Counted from the stretch's first letter, positions 10,118 to 19,866 are shown. The stretch: DNA of 64,000 nucleotides from Anaerococcus vaginalis (GCF_000307225.1 NZ_HE978616.1:334647-398646); one strand, 5' to 3'. Notes: generated by a model from the letters alone, not told the origin. Made by a program: numbers and translations.

Positions 10118-10462
10118 TTATAAATCCTTTAAATTTTTGCTTTCAAAAATTATTTTATACAAAAATTCGCTCACCTTATTATCATCTGCTTTATAAAACA
10201 TTTCCTTGCCTTCTCTTTTTGCTGAAATTAAACCTGCAAGTTTTAAAATTCTTAAATGATGGCTTACAGCAGGTGATGACATATCCATAATAGCTGCAAT
10301 ATTGATTACACATTCTTTTCTGTGGCATAAAATCCAAAAAATTTGCAATCTTTTTGGATCTCCCAAATGTTTGAAAGCTCTCGAAATATTTTCTGCCATA
10401 TTTTCTTCCAATAAAAAATCTATTTTATCGTCGTCCTTATAATGTTTGTGTGGTAATTTCAT
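10118..10462 (-). CDS. ArsR/SmtB-family metal-responsive repressor
   Basis: 114 residues with a winged helix-turn-helix (SSPAVSHHLRILKLAGLISAKREG). Features that suggest a metal sensor of the CadC/ZiaR type are an N-terminal His/Asp cluster (PHKHYKDDD) and the CHRKECV stretch before the recognition region, where family members bind metal through cysteines. The CzrA-type C-terminal Asp/His site is not evident. It is divergent from the HMA/P-type ATPase genes and should repress them in the absence of Zn, Cd or Pb; the metal is inferred from the pump. Confidence 0.85.
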   Translation of the reverse strand: MKLPHKHYKDDDKIDFLLEENMAENISRAFKHLGDPKRLQIFWILCHRKECVINIAAIMDMSSPAVSHHLRILKLAGLISAKREGKEMFYKADDNKVSEFLYKIIFESKNLKDL

Positions 10463-10522
10463 TCCTCTCTCCTTATATATATTTTACCATAAATTTTAAA
10501 CAATTAAATATTTGCTTAATAT

Positions 10523-10551
10523 TTGACTTTATATAAAAAATATTGTATCAT
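10523..10551 (+). promoter_or_regulatory. Promoter of the metal efflux operon
   Basis: TTGACT at 10523-10528 and TATCAT at 10546-10551 with a 17-base spacer, a good sigma-A type promoter directed at the HMA and ATPase genes. Confidence 0.7.
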
Positions 10552-10562
10552 TATCTTAGAAA

Positions 10563-10584
10563 CGATTAAGCGATTGTTTAATCG
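10563..10584. promoter_or_regulatory. Candidate ArsR operator
   Basis: A 22-base imperfect palindrome (CGATTAA arms, 9 of 11 pairs matching) placed just downstream of the -10 box, over the expected transcription start, between the divergent ArsR gene and the pump. Position and symmetry fit repressor binding. Confidence 0.6.
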
Positions 10585-10607
10585 AAATTATTTAAAAGGA
10601 GATTATT

Positions 10608-10826
10608 ATGAAAAAAACTTATAAAATTGACGTAGATTGTCCTGCATGTGCAAGTAAAATGGAAATAGAGGCAAAAAATACTGATGGAGTAAAAGATTGC
10701 TCTATAAATTTTATGATGCTTAAAATGAAAGTTACTTTTGAAGATGATGTCGACCAAAATGAAGTTATGAAAAATGTTTTGGAAAATTGCAAAAAAATAG
10801 AAAAAGATTGTGAGATTTATTTTTAA
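10608..10826 (+). CDS. HMA-domain metal-binding protein
   Basis: 72 residues making a single heavy-metal-associated domain with the metal site CPAC at residues 11-14. In most ZntA/CadA pumps this domain is fused to the N-terminus of the ATPase. Here it is a separate gene 9 bases upstream of the pump, with its own AAGGAG. Likely role: cytoplasmic metal donor or sensor for the pump. Confidence 0.88.
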   Translation: MKKTYKIDVDCPACASKMEIEAKNTDGVKDCSINFMMLKMKVTFEDDVDQNEVMKNVLENCKKIEKDCEIYF

Positions 10827-10835
10827 GGATTACTT

Positions 10836-12715
10836 ATGAATAAAAAACAAAAGAAAAACTTAATTAGAATAATTTTATCTGCTTTGCTTATGATTATTCT
10901 ACATTTTGTTAATTCTAATAATTTTTATACAATTTCTTTATATTTGTTAGCATATCTTTTGGTTGGCTATGATGTTTTATTAAATGCTTTTAATGGAATA
11001 AAAAATAGACAAGCTTTTGATGAATCTTTGCTTATGTCTATTGCAACAATCGGTGCAATTGTTCTTGCCTTTTATACAAAAAGTGGAGATTTTGTAGAAG
11101 CTGTTGCGGTTATGCTTTTTTATCAAATCGGAGAATTTTTCCAATCTTATGCTGTAGGAAAAAGCAGAAAATCTATAGCAGATCTTATGGATATCGCTCC
11201 AGATTATGCAAATATAGAAACTGAAAATGGAAACATAGAAGAAATTGATCCTGATGATGTAGAAATTGGATCAACAATAATAATAAAACCAGGAGAAAAA
11301 GTTCCTTTGGATGGAATTGTAATTGATGGAAATTCTTCCCTTGATACAAAGGCTTTAACTGGTGAATCTGTTCCAAAAGATGTTAAAAAAGGTTCAAATA
11401 TTTATTCTGGTTCTATAAATTTGAATGGTTTATTAAAGGTTAAAACCACAAAAGAATTTGGCGAATCAACAGTAACAAAAGTTTTGAAATTAATTGAAGA
11501 GGCTTCTGAAAGAAAATCAAAATCTGAAAATTTCATTACAAAATTTGCAAGAATTTACACACCTGTTGTTGTATATCTTGCCCTTGCCTTAGCATTCTTG
11601 CCTGGAATATTTTCATTTTTTATGGGCGAAAGTCCGAATTTTTCATCTTGGATATATAGGGCTTTGATATTTTTAATTATATCTTGTCCTTGTGCTCTAG
11701 TAATTTCAGTTCCTCTTTCATTTTTTGCAGGAATTGGTTCAGCTAGTAGAAATGGAATCCTTGTAAAAGGCTCAAATTTTATGGAAGTTTTATCCAATGT
11801 TGACCAAGTTGTTTTTGATAAGACTGGGACTCTTACTAAGGGAACTTTTGAAGTTACTGCTATTCACTCAAAGGGTTTATCAGAAAAAGAGCTTCTTCAT
11901 ATAGCAAGCCACGTTGAAAGATACTCAACTCATCCTATAGCTGATTCTTTAAGAAAAGCCTATCCAAATGAAAAGGATAGCTGTGAAGTTAAGGATATAG
12001 AAGAAATTTCAGGATATGGAATAAGTGCTAAGGTAAATGGAGATTTGGTTTATGTTGGTAATTCAAAATTAATGGATAAATTTAATATAGAATGGAAAGC
12101 TTGCGAAAAAACTGGAACTATTATTCATGTCGCAATAAATAATGAGTACCAAGGTCATATTGTAATTTCTGATACTATAAAAGAAAATTCTAAAAAAGCA
12201 ATTATTGATTTGAAAAAAATAATATAAATAAAACAATAATGCTTACTGGTGATTCAAAAAAAGTTGGAGAGAATGTAGCTAAAATATTAAACTTAGATGA
12301 ATTTTACAGCGAACTACTTCCACAAGATAAGGTTAAGATTCTTGAAGATATTTTACACAAGAAAAATGAAAATGAAAAAATCGCCTTTGTTGGGGATGGA
12401 ATAAATGATGCACCTGCCTTAACAAGGGCAGATATTGGAATTGCTATGGGAGCTATGGGATCAGATGCTGCTATTGAAGCTGCTGATGTTATTTTAATGG
12501 ATGATGATCCAGCAAAAATTCCTACAGCACTTAAAATTTCAAAAAAATGTCTGAAAATTGTAAAAGAAAATATATATTTTTCAATTGGAGTAAAAATATT
12601 AGTTTTAATTCTTGGAGCTTTTGGCCTTGCATCTATGTGGGCTGCAATTTTTGCTGATGTAGGTGTTACAGTTATAGCAGTTTTAAATGCTATGAGATGT
12701 ATGTATATAAGATAA
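10836..12715 (+). pseudogene. cadA: P1B-type Zn/Cd/Pb efflux ATPase, frameshifted
   Basis: Pumps divalent soft metals out of the cell with ATP. Motifs in order: TGES actuator loop, membrane metal site SCPCALV (CPC, as in P1B-2 pumps), phosphorylation site DKTGTLTKG, HP locus (STHPIADS), then GDGINDAPALTRADIGIAMG. The frame breaks in a seven-A run at 12213-12219; adding one A gives DLKKNNINKTIMLTGD and joins the two pieces into about 627 residues, the normal length without an HMA domain. The second piece alone (from 12239) would lack the phosphorylation site. It is probably a sequencing slip. It is controlled by the ArsR site upstream and followed by a HAD gene that overlaps its stop (TAATG). 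Confidence 0.88.
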
Positions 12716-13393
12716 TGACAATGATTAAAGCAGTTTTAATTGATATTGACGATACAATTTTTGATTTTGAAAAATGTTCCAAAAATGACCTTTAAAAAAA
12801 CTTTAAAAAAACTAGATTTATTCTATGAAGAAAAAGATTTTTCATATTTCAATAAGGTAAATGATATTTTGTGGACTAAGCAAAAGTTGGGAGAGCTAAA
12901 TATCAATCAAGTCTTTATTGAAAGATCAAATATGATGAGTAAATATTTTGGTCTTGACATAGAAAAAGAAATTTTCAACAATCTATTTGTAGAATTTTTA
13001 TATGATGAGATCGAAATTGTTGATGAAATTGAAGATTTATTATCCTATTTATCAAATAAATACCAAATTTTTGCTGCAAGTAACGGTGTTTATGATATGC
13101 AGGTAAATAGGATAAAAAAATCAAATCTTGATATATATTTCAAAGATATTTTTGTATCAGATAAAATAGGTTTTGAAAAACCTGATAAAAGATTTTTTCA
13201 AAAAATTATGGATATAACAAAATATTCAAATAAAGACCTAATTATGATTGGTGATAGCATAAAATCTGATATAATTGGTGCAAAAAATTCAAATATTAAA
13301 TCTATTTATTTTAATAAAGAAAATAAAAAAAATTCAGATGAAAATTTCACTTACCAAGTAAAAAATTTATCTGAAATTAAAAAAATATTATAA
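12715..13393 (+). pseudogene. HAD-superfamily phosphatase (YjjG-like), frameshifted
   Basis: The frame from ATG 12715 (or 12721) reads AVLIDIDDTIFDFEKCSKND and then meets a stop. Removing one T from TTT at 12791-12793 continues it as LKKTLKKLDLF and on to the end. HAD motifs: catalytic DIDDT at the N-terminus, FAASNGV (motif II Ser), KPDKRFF (motif III Lys) and MIGDSIKSDI (motif IV). YjjG-type enzymes dephosphorylate nucleotides, so a house-cleaning role is possible but not shown. It overlaps the pump stop as TAATG and ends just before a terminator. Confidence 0.82.
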
Positions 13394-13422
13394 AAAGTGC
13401 GAGAATAAACTCGCACTTTTTT
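13392..13422. terminator. Bidirectional terminator between the metal operon and thiC
   Basis: Twelve-pair hairpin (AAAAAGTGCGAG, six-base loop, CTCGCACTTTTT) with a T run on both strands, between convergent genes. Confidence 0.93.
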
Positions 13423-13428
13423 CAGATT

Positions 13429-14724
13429 CTATAATTTTATATCTTTTCCTTCAAGAATTAAATTCATATTTCTTGCTGAGCACATTGCTCCACACATTGT
13501 ACATGTATTTTCTTCTTCTGGACTTGAAGAAGCTCTATATTTTCTACATTTTTCAGGATCAATTGCAAGTTCAAACATCCCTTCCCAATCAAGTTTTTGT
13601 CTTCTCTTACTCATTTCAAGATCCCATTTCCTTGCATCTTTTAATTTTGCAATATCTCCTGCATGAGCTGCAATTTTTGCTGCAATGATTCCTTCTTTTA
13701 CATCATCTACATCTGGAAGTTTCAAATGTTCTGCTGGTGTTACATAGCATAAGAAATCTGCCCCATAACTTGCTGCAATTGCACCTCCAATTGCACTTGT
13801 TATATGATCATATCCTGGAGCGATATCACAAACTAAAGGTCCTAAAACATAAAATGGTGCATTGTGGCACAATTTTTTTTCAAGTTTCATATTCATTTCA
13901 ATATCATTTATTGGAACATGTCCTGGTCCTTCTATTATTACTTGAACGTCTTTTTCCCAAGCTCTTTTTGTAAGCTCTCCAAGAGTAATTAATTCTGCAA
14001 TTTGAGCAGGATCAGTTGCATCGTGGATTCCGCCTGGTCTTAAAGAATCTCCAAGTGATAAGGTTACATCATATTCTCTTAAAATATCCAAAAGTTCATC
14101 ATAATATTCATAGAACGGATTTTCCTTATCATTCATTTTCATCCAACCAAATAAAAGTGAACCGCCACGAGATACAATTTCATTTACCCTTCTATTTCTC
14201 ATAAAAATTTCTGAATTTGCCCTATTTATTCCACAGTGAATTGTAACAAAATCAACCCCGTTTTCAGCATGGTTTCTAACAACATCCAAAAATTCGTGAG
14301 CTTTTATAAAACTTAAACCCTTATCCAAAAAACCAACAGCATCATACATAGGAACGGTTCCTATCATAGCGGTAGATTTTTCGATTAATCTTTTTCTAAA
14401 TTCTTGAGTTTTACCATAATTTGATAAATCCATAATTGATTCAGCACCCATTTTAAGTGCCATATCAACTTTTTGCATTTCAAGATCAAGGTCATTTAAG
14501 TCTTTTGAAATTCCTAAATTTACATTTATTTTTGTTTTAAGTCCTGTTCCAATTCCTTCTGGAGAAATTGAATTATGATTTTTATTTCTAGGAATTACAA
14601 TCTCACCCTTAGCAATTTTTTCTAAAAGAAATTCTTCACTAACATTTTCTTTTTTGGCAACAATTTTCATTTCTTCTGTTACAAAACCATGTTTTGCAGC
14701 TTCCATCTGTGTCTTATATTTCAT
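13429..14724 (-). CDS. thiC: Phosphomethylpyrimidine synthase ThiC
   Basis: 431 residues. ThiC converts aminoimidazole ribotide to hydroxymethylpyrimidine phosphate with SAM and a 4Fe-4S cluster, in thiamine synthesis. Seen are the family blocks [21 protein letters not shown], the GTVPMYDA loop, [22 protein letters not shown] and the C-terminal cluster motif CTMCGAMC. This is the short anaerobe form without the long N-terminal extension. AGGAGG lies before the start and is part of a hairpin downstream of a TPP riboswitch. No other thi gene is adjacent, so the strain must make or take up the thiazole part elsewhere. Confidence 0.97.
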   Translation of the reverse strand: MKYKTQMEAAKHGFVTEEMKIVAKKENVSEEFLLEKIAKGEIVIPRNKNHNSISPEGIGTGLKTKINVNLGISKDLNDLDLEMQKVDMALKMGAESIMDLSNYGKTQEFRKRLIEKSTAMIGTVPMYDAVGFLDKGLSFIKAHEFLDVVRNHAENGVDFVTIHCGINRANSEIFMRNRRVNEIVSRGGSLLFGWMKMNDKENPFYEYYDELLDILREYDVTLSLGDSLRPGGIHDATDPAQIAELITLGELTKRAWEKDVQVIIEGPGHVPINDIEMNMKLEKKLCHNAPFYVLGPLVCDIAPGYDHITSAIGGAIAASYGADFLCYVTPAEHLKLPDVDDVKEGIIAAKIAAHAGDIAKLKDARKWDLEMSKRRQKLDWEGMFELAIDPEKCRKYRASSSPEEENTCTMCGAMCSARNMNLILEGKDIKL

Positions 14725-14737
14725 AAATTAAAAAAAC

Positions 14738-14759
14738 CTCCTAAAAATAATTATAGGAG
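14738..14759 (-). promoter_or_regulatory. Hairpin that can hide the thiC ribosome site
   Basis: CTCCTA (minus strand, 14759-14754) pairs with TAGGAG (14743-14738), which is the core of the thiC Shine-Dalgarno sequence. It sits between the TPP aptamer and the start codon, suggesting translational rather than transcriptional switching. Confidence 0.65.
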
Positions 14760-14765
14760 AGTAAA

Positions 14766-14846
14766 TATGCTTCATCCCTTCAAGGCATTATCCTAAAAGG
14801 TTTGATGGTCGAAGTCGAACTTCCTCTCAGCACATAGCTCCCATAG
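14766..14846 (-). ncRNA. TPP riboswitch (THI element)
   Basis: On the minus strand the aptamer core is readable: GGGAGC, then GCTGAGAGG, a variable arm (AGTTCGACTTCGACC), then CCTTTTAGGATAATGCC and GAAGGGA. These are the conserved thiM/thiC-type blocks. It lies 40-120 bases upstream of thiC. Confidence 0.93.
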
Positions 14847-14913
14847 ATCATTAATTTATATAATTAATTATAGTAGAAAAAACAAATTAAGTAAAATAAA
14901 GCTTAAATTTTTA

Positions 14914-14946
14914 CAAAAAAATAGAGCCATAATAATATGACCCTAT
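14914..14946 (-). terminator. Terminator after the 110-residue membrane protein gene
   Basis: On the minus strand an 11-pair RNA stem (with G-U pairs) spans 14946-14921, followed by a T run. It is 6 bases after the stop. Confidence 0.75.
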
Positions 14947-14951
14947 CTTAA

Positions 14952-15284
14952 TTATTTATCTAAATAATTTTCTAAATTTTTAATAGCTTTGTTAATCTTT
15001 TCTGATTTAAAACCCTTATTTTCATTTCCAACAAGAATTTTTATATCATCTTCATCCATTTCACAAATATCTGATAATTGTTCATAACTTAAATTAGAAT
15101 TTTTAGCTAAATTTTTAAACTTTTCTATGTTTTTATAAAAAGATTTTTCATAAATTGCCTTTGACATATTAGATAAAAATAATCCAAGAAGTCCAGCATA
15201 TATATTAATCATCTTATATAAAAAGAAACAAACTATTACATCACAAATACCATAAATAAAATATTTATAATATAACTTATTCAC
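14952..15284 (-). CDS. Small membrane protein of unknown function
   Basis: 110 residues with two hydrophobic segments at the N-terminus (about residues 8-40) and a charged, helical cytoplasmic tail. I do not recognise a family. Its start overlaps the end of the lactate dehydrogenase gene by 8 bases, so it is translated from the same message. Confidence 0.65.
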   Translation of the reverse strand: MNKLYYKYFIYGICDVIVCFFLYKMINIYAGLLGLFLSNMSKAIYEKSFYKNIEKFKNLAKNSNLSYEQLSDICEMDEDDIKILVGNENKGFKSEKINKAIKNLENYLDK

Positions 15285-16233
15285 TCAAAACCTCTTGGGC
15301 TAGTTTATAATTTTCTTCAAGAGCCCTGCATGATTTATCAAACATTTCTTGTTCTTTTTTAGAAATTTCCATTTCAAGAATTTTTTCACATCCATTTGCT
15401 CCAATAACTGTAGGAACTCCTGTATAAAGACCCTTATTGTTATATTCTCCATCAAGATAAGCAGATGCCATTATTATTCTTTTTTCATCAAGTAAAATTG
15501 CCCTCGTAAAATCAACCAAGCAATTTCCAATTCCAAAATGAGTTGCTCCCTTACCTTTTATAATTTTAAAAGCCTTATCTCTTATTTTTTCAAGCACATC
15601 TTCTTTAAATTTCTCTTCATCTCCAACATTTTTTAAAAATCTATCAATTGGAACACCCTTTATTCTTGCATTTGACCAAAGAGCTACTGAAGAATTTCCA
15701 TGTTCTCCCAAAACATAAGCTTCTACATCTTTTGGATTGCAGTTTACTTCTTGTGCCAAATATTGAATAAATCTTGCAGTATCAAGATTAGTTCCACTTC
15801 CTACAATCTTATTATAAGGAAGTCCAGAAACTTCTTGCACAACTTTTGAAATAACATCAACAGGATTTGTTGCGAGTAAAATTATTCCATCATAACCATT
15901 TTCTATAACTTTTGGAATTGTATCAAGAACCATCCTAGTTGCAATTTTTATATCATCGAGTCTATTTGTAAGATTTTTTTGGCTATTTCCATAGCATAAA
16001 ACTACTAAATCTGCATCTTTGCAATCTTCATAAACTCCTTCTTTTATCAAAGTTGGAGACTCTGTAACACAACTTGCATCAGTCAAATCATTTACATCTG
16101 CTATTGCCTTATCTTTGTCAATATCAATTATTGAAAGTTTAGTTGCAAGACCAGAATTTACTAGAGCATAAGCATAAGATGATCCTACAAATCCACTACC
16201 TATTAAAACAACGTTTCTTCCTAACTTACTCAT
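15277..16233 (-). CDS. ldh: L-lactate dehydrogenase
   Basis: NAD-dependent reduction of pyruvate to L-lactate, regenerating NAD+ in fermentation. About 318 residues from ATG 16233, chosen because GGAGG stands five bases upstream. Seen: Rossmann motif VVLIGSGFVGSSYA, the substrate loop with the lactate-type Gln and Arg (SQKNLTNRLDD), NLDTARF (Asp/Arg pair) and the catalytic His in LGEHGNSSVALWS. Two departures from the usual sequence: QKPGETRLDL is QKNLTNRLDD, and GEHGDS is GEHGNS, so a 2-hydroxyacid dehydrogenase with shifted substrate range is possible. The neighbouring NhaC antiporter belongs to a family that includes Na+-lactate exchangers. Confidence 0.88.
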   Translation of the reverse strand: MSKLGRNVVLIGSGFVGSSYAYALVNSGLATKLSIIDIDKDKAIADVNDLTDASCVTESPTLIKEGVYEDCKDADLVVLCYGNSQKNLTNRLDDIKIATRMVLDTIPKVIENGYDGIILLATNPVDVISKVVQEVSGLPYNKIVGSGTNLDTARFIQYLAQEVNCNPKDVEAYVLGEHGNSSVALWSNARIKGVPIDRFLKNVGDEEKFKEDVLEKIRDKAFKIIKGKGATHFGIGNCLVDFTRAILLDEKRIIMASAYLDGEYNNKGLYTGVPTVIGANGCEKILEMEISKKEQEMFDKSCRALEENYKLAQEVLSE

Positions 16234-16291
16234 AAATACCTCCATGTATTTAATTTCTATTTTATTATACTTGCATTATAGACAAATAAAA

Positions 16292-17883
16292 TTATTTTTT
16301 ATTTTTGTTTAAAAATAACATTAAAATAAATATTATAGCCACTCCAAAGGCTGTGGATATTAAAGCTGACTTTGTAATCCCTGCAACTATAAAGGAAATT
16401 GTTGAAATAAATGCAACTGTAAATCCATAAGGCAATTGCGTTCTAACATGATCAACATGAACACATCCTGCTCCAGCTGATGACATAATTGTTGTATCTG
16501 AAATAGGAGAAATATGATCTCCACAAACAGCTCCCGAAAGACAAGCTGATATACCAATAAAAAATATTGGATTTGTTGGTTCAAACATAGATGCTACAAT
16601 AGGAATTAAAATTCCAAAAGTTCCCCAGCTAGTTCCAGTTGCAAAAGCTAATAAAATTGCTACAACAAAAATAACTGCTGGTAAAAATGTAGACAAACCT
16701 TCGGCAGCATTTTTCATTAAATTTCCAACAAATTCAGTTGAACCCAAAAGATCGTTTGAAATATTTTTTAAGCTAGTTGCCATAGTTAAAATTAAAATCG
16801 CAGGCACCATTGATTTGAAACCTTCTGGTATAGCCTCCATTGATTCTTCAAAACTCATAAGATTACGAGCCAAAAAGAATATTATGGTGAGTATCAAACT
16901 AATTATGGCTCCCATAGGAAGGGCAACTGTTGAATCAGTATTGGCAAAAGAATTTACAAAATCCATATAAAACTCACTAGATTTATCAAAAAACCACCAA
17001 TATGAACCAAAGACAAAACCGAAATTATTATAAGAGTAAGGATTGGCAAAACTAAATCAATCACTTTTCCATCAGGGTGTCCATCTTCTGCATTTACTTT
17101 TGCTTTTACAATGTTTCCCAAATCTCCATCTTTAATAGCCCTATCCTCAAATTCTTTCATAGGACCATAATCATTTCCAAAAACTATAAGAGATATTACA
17201 AAAAATAAGGTCAAAATAGAATAAAAATTAAAGGGAATTGCTCTAATAAATAATTCTATACCAGAAAGTCCAGTCCCTTGAGCATATCCAGAAACTGCCG
17301 CAGCCCATGATGAAATTGGTGCAATCATACAAATTGGTGCTGCAGTTGAATCAATAAGATAAGCAAGTTTCACCCTTGAAATTCTATGAGAATCTGTTAT
17401 TGGTTTCATAACAGAGCCTGAGGTCAAACAATTAAAATAATCATCAATAAAAAGCATTATGCACAAAAAATATGTTGCAAGTTGTGATCCCTTTCTTGAT
17501 TTTATTTTTTTATCAGCCCATTTACCAAAGGCCCTTGATCCTCCAGAATGATTTATTAAAACAACTAAAATTCCTAAAACAATTAGAAAAATAAAAATTC
17601 CTGAAGTATGTGAAATAGATTTTGTAAGTCCTTCTACAACAAGATTATCCAAAAATTTTGCAAAAGAATTTTTGGATGCAAGAATTGAACCTATTATTAT
17701 TCCCAAAAATAACGAAGAATAAACTTCCTTTGTTATTAATGCCATAAGTATAGCAACTACTGGAGGAAGCAAGGCCCAAATGCTTGAATATGTTTCAAAA
17801 TTATTTTTCACAAGAAAAATTGAAACAATTATTGGTATTAAAGAAATCACCAAGGCGATTGGCAATTTTCTTTTTTTCTTCAT
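16292..17883 (-). pseudogene. NhaC-family Na+ antiporter, frameshifted
   Basis: About 530 residues when repaired, with 11-12 hydrophobic segments. The family exchanges Na+ for H+ or for organic acids (malate/lactate in MleN). The two halves meet at a six-A run, 16988-16993: one extra base changes the end LINLVSFIWIL into FFDKSSEFYMDFVNSFANT, which joins the second half. Family-like blocks include SCLSGAVCGDHISPISDTT in the second half. The start at 17883 has AGAGGAG upstream. A structured leader precedes it. It lies upstream of the lactate dehydrogenase, on the same strand. Confidence 0.85.
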
Positions 17884-17912
17884 CTTAAAACTCCTCTCTT
17901 CGTAAAATACAT

Positions 17913-18070
17913 AAAAAAAGGACTAGTGCATATTATGAATTATATAGTTTCATAATCAAAAGCCACTCATAGATAATTCGAGAATAGCCTTACGGCTTGT
18001 TGAGGTCAAATTATCGTAGAGGGGATTTTGGATTATATAAAACGATTAATTCATTCTGCAACAGCCCCTT
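17913..18070 (-). promoter_or_regulatory. Structured leader RNA upstream of nhaC, possible riboswitch
   Basis: On the minus strand about 155 bases contain a GGGG...CCCC closed domain, a 9-pair stem GATAATTTG/CGAATTATC enclosing AGCC-GTAA-GGCT, then a long hairpin around TTATGAA/TTCATAA ending in a run of seven T (17919-17913), 30 bases before the nhaC start. The segment GGCTT after the second domain can pair instead with AAGCC inside it, so two folds exclude each other. It does not match lysine, SAM, glycine, purine or T-box patterns I know. A Na+ or Li+ sensing class is conceivable for an antiporter but is only a hypothesis. Confidence 0.55.
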
Positions 18071-18360
18071 AAATATTAAAAACAAAAATATAATAATTAT
18101 AAACAAAGACAGAAAAGAATAAATTATAATAGTCCGACAAATATTTTCTAGTAACATAAGTTAATATAAATATTTAAAATACTTATATCCTATTTGTGGA
18201 TTAAGCTTTAAAATATTTTGATTTTTCAAAAAATATTCTAATTTTATTTACCACAACTCTATCATTTTGTTTAATTACAATAAAATATTATCATAATCAC
18301 TTATATTCGTCAAATTATAACAATCTTTTTCAAGTTTATACCTATAATCTATTTTTGAAA
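18071..18360 (-). other. Gap with a degraded coding remnant
   Basis: 290 bases with no intact gene. On the minus strand two short frames read like the decayed end of a protein (KIDYRYKLEKDCYNLTNIS, stop, then in another frame NDRVVVNKIRIFFEKSKYF). There is no start codon and I cannot assign a family. Confidence 0.35.
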
Positions 18361-19773
18361 TTAATTCCAATAATCTAATTTTTCATTCATTCCAATATTT
18401 TCTGTTTTAAATACAGGATTTTTTCCTTGTATTTTTTGTTCTTCATAATCCTTTAAACAATCAATTGCTTTTTTAGATAAAATTAAAATTGATGGTAAAT
18501 TTATTAAAGCCATTATTCCCATTAATAAATCTGAAATATCCCATGCAACTTTTACTTCACTCATAGCTCCTAATAATATTACAAAAACTGCAAATATTCT
18601 AAATCCTATCATAAATTTTTTTGATGGAGTCTTTTTAAAAATATATGAAAGGTTACTATCTACATAAAATAAATTTCCAATTAAGGTTGTAAAAGTGAAA
18701 AGTCCAAGTGAGAAAGAAATAAAATAATTTCCAAATCCGCCTAATAAAGTTGATAAACTTTCTTGAACATAAGGAGCTCCACTTAAAGCTTCGCTTGGTT
18801 CAATTCCTGAACATAAGCACATAAAAGCTGTAGCAGAACAAATCAAAAGTGTATCAATAAAAACTGAAAGCATTTGAACTAAACCTTGTTTTACTGGGTG
18901 AGATATATTCGCACTAGCAGCTGCATTTGGTGCTGAACCAATACCAGCTTCGTTTGAATATAGACCTCTTTTTATACCATACATCATTGATGATGATGCA
19001 AGACCTGCAAAAATAGCCCTAAAATTAAAAGCATCTTCAAAAATATTTGCAAAAACACTTGGCAAATATGAAATATTTACAATAATCATCACAATTGCAA
19101 CCAAAATATAAACAATTCCCATAAGAGGAACTAAGGTTGATGTAAATTTAATTATCCTATCTCCACCACCAAATATACAAATAGCTGTTATTATAGAAAG
19201 AATTAAGCCGATAATAAAAGGTGTTGTTTTAGGATTATAAAATCCATAAGTCATAAAAGAAGTTTGAAGATTAAAAGATGCAAGCATATTAAAACCAATT
19301 GCATAAGTTAAAATTAAACTTACAGCAAAAATTATTCCAAGTTTTCTTGATTTTAAACCTTGTTCAATATAATATGCTGGGCCACCATAAGATTTATTAT
19401 TTTCATCTCTTTTTTTATAAATTTGAGCTAAAGTTGATTCAATAAAAGCACTTGCTCCACCAATTATTGCAACAATCCACATCCAAAAAACTGCACCATA
19501 TCCTCCAAGACATATTGCTGTGGAAATTCCTACAATATTTCCAGATCCAACTCTGGATGCAGTTGATACCATCAAAGCCTGAAAAGATGAAACCGCTCCT
19601 TTTTCATCAGGTTTTTCCATAACAACATTAATCGATTCTTTTAATAATCTAACTTGCAAAAATTTAGTTCTGAATGTGAAATAAAGACCTATCAAAAGCA
19701 GTAAAATTATTAAAATTGGATAGTAAAGAACCTCATTAATTGGTCCTAAAAAATTACTGATTTTTACTAACAT
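18361..19773 (-). CDS. Alanine/glycine:Na+ symporter (AgcS/DagA family)
   Basis: 470 residues, about 11 hydrophobic segments. Family blocks are clear: SRVGSGNIVGISTAICLGGYGAVFWMW near residue 70, GGPAYYIEQGL, GLYSNEAGIGSAPNAAASA near residue 270, and a C-terminal charged tail. It imports alanine or glycine with Na+. AGGAGG lies before the ATG, and a promoter is readable upstream. It is probably monocistronic. Confidence 0.93.
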   Translation of the reverse strand: MLVKISNFLGPINEVLYYPILIILLLLIGLYFTFRTKFLQVRLLKESINVVMEKPDEKGAVSSFQALMVSTASRVGSGNIVGISTAICLGGYGAVFWMWIVAIIGGASAFIESTLAQIYKKRDENNKSYGGPAYYIEQGLKSRKLGIIFAVSLILTYAIGFNMLASFNLQTSFMTYGFYNPKTTPFIIGLILSIITAICIFGGGDRIIKFTSTLVPLMGIVYILVAIVMIIVNISYLPSVFANIFEDAFNFRAIFAGLASSSMMYGIKRGLYSNEAGIGSAPNAAASANISHPVKQGLVQMLSVFIDTLLICSATAFMCLCSGIEPSEALSGAPYVQESLSTLLGGFGNYFISFSLGLFTFTTLIGNLFYVDSNLSYIFKKTPSKKFMIGFRIFAVFVILLGAMSEVKVAWDISDLLMGIMALINLPSILILSKKAIDCLKDYEEQKIQGKNPVFKTENIGMNEKLDYWN

Positions 19774-19799
19774 AATTCCTCCTTATATTTTATTACGAT

Positions 19800-19815
19800 A
19801 ATACAAAAGTGTATT
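19800..19815. promoter_or_regulatory. Small palindrome in the symporter leader
   Basis: AATACAaaagTGTATT, six-base perfect arms, between the promoter and the symporter ribosome site. It could be an operator or a weak mRNA hairpin. Confidence 0.35.
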
Positions 19816-19837
19816 AAAGTCTTGCTAAGATAGTAAA

Positions 19838-19866
19838 ATTATATCATAAATTAAATTTCAAGTAAA
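19838..19866 (-). promoter_or_regulatory. Promoter of the AgcS symporter gene
   Basis: On the minus strand TTTACT (19866-19861) and TATAAT (19843-19838) with a 17-base spacer, about 65 bases upstream of the start codon. Confidence 0.6.

Noticed and set aside
12239..12715. A separate short P-type ATPase C-terminal protein
   Set aside because: It lacks the phosphorylation and membrane metal sites and joins the upstream frame after one base; it is a fragment, not a gene.
17913..18070. Lysine riboswitch, T-box or purine riboswitch in the nhaC leader
   Set aside because: The AGAGGTGC core of lysine RNAs and the GGTGGNACCGCG T-box are absent, and only the short TATAATC resembles purine RNAs.
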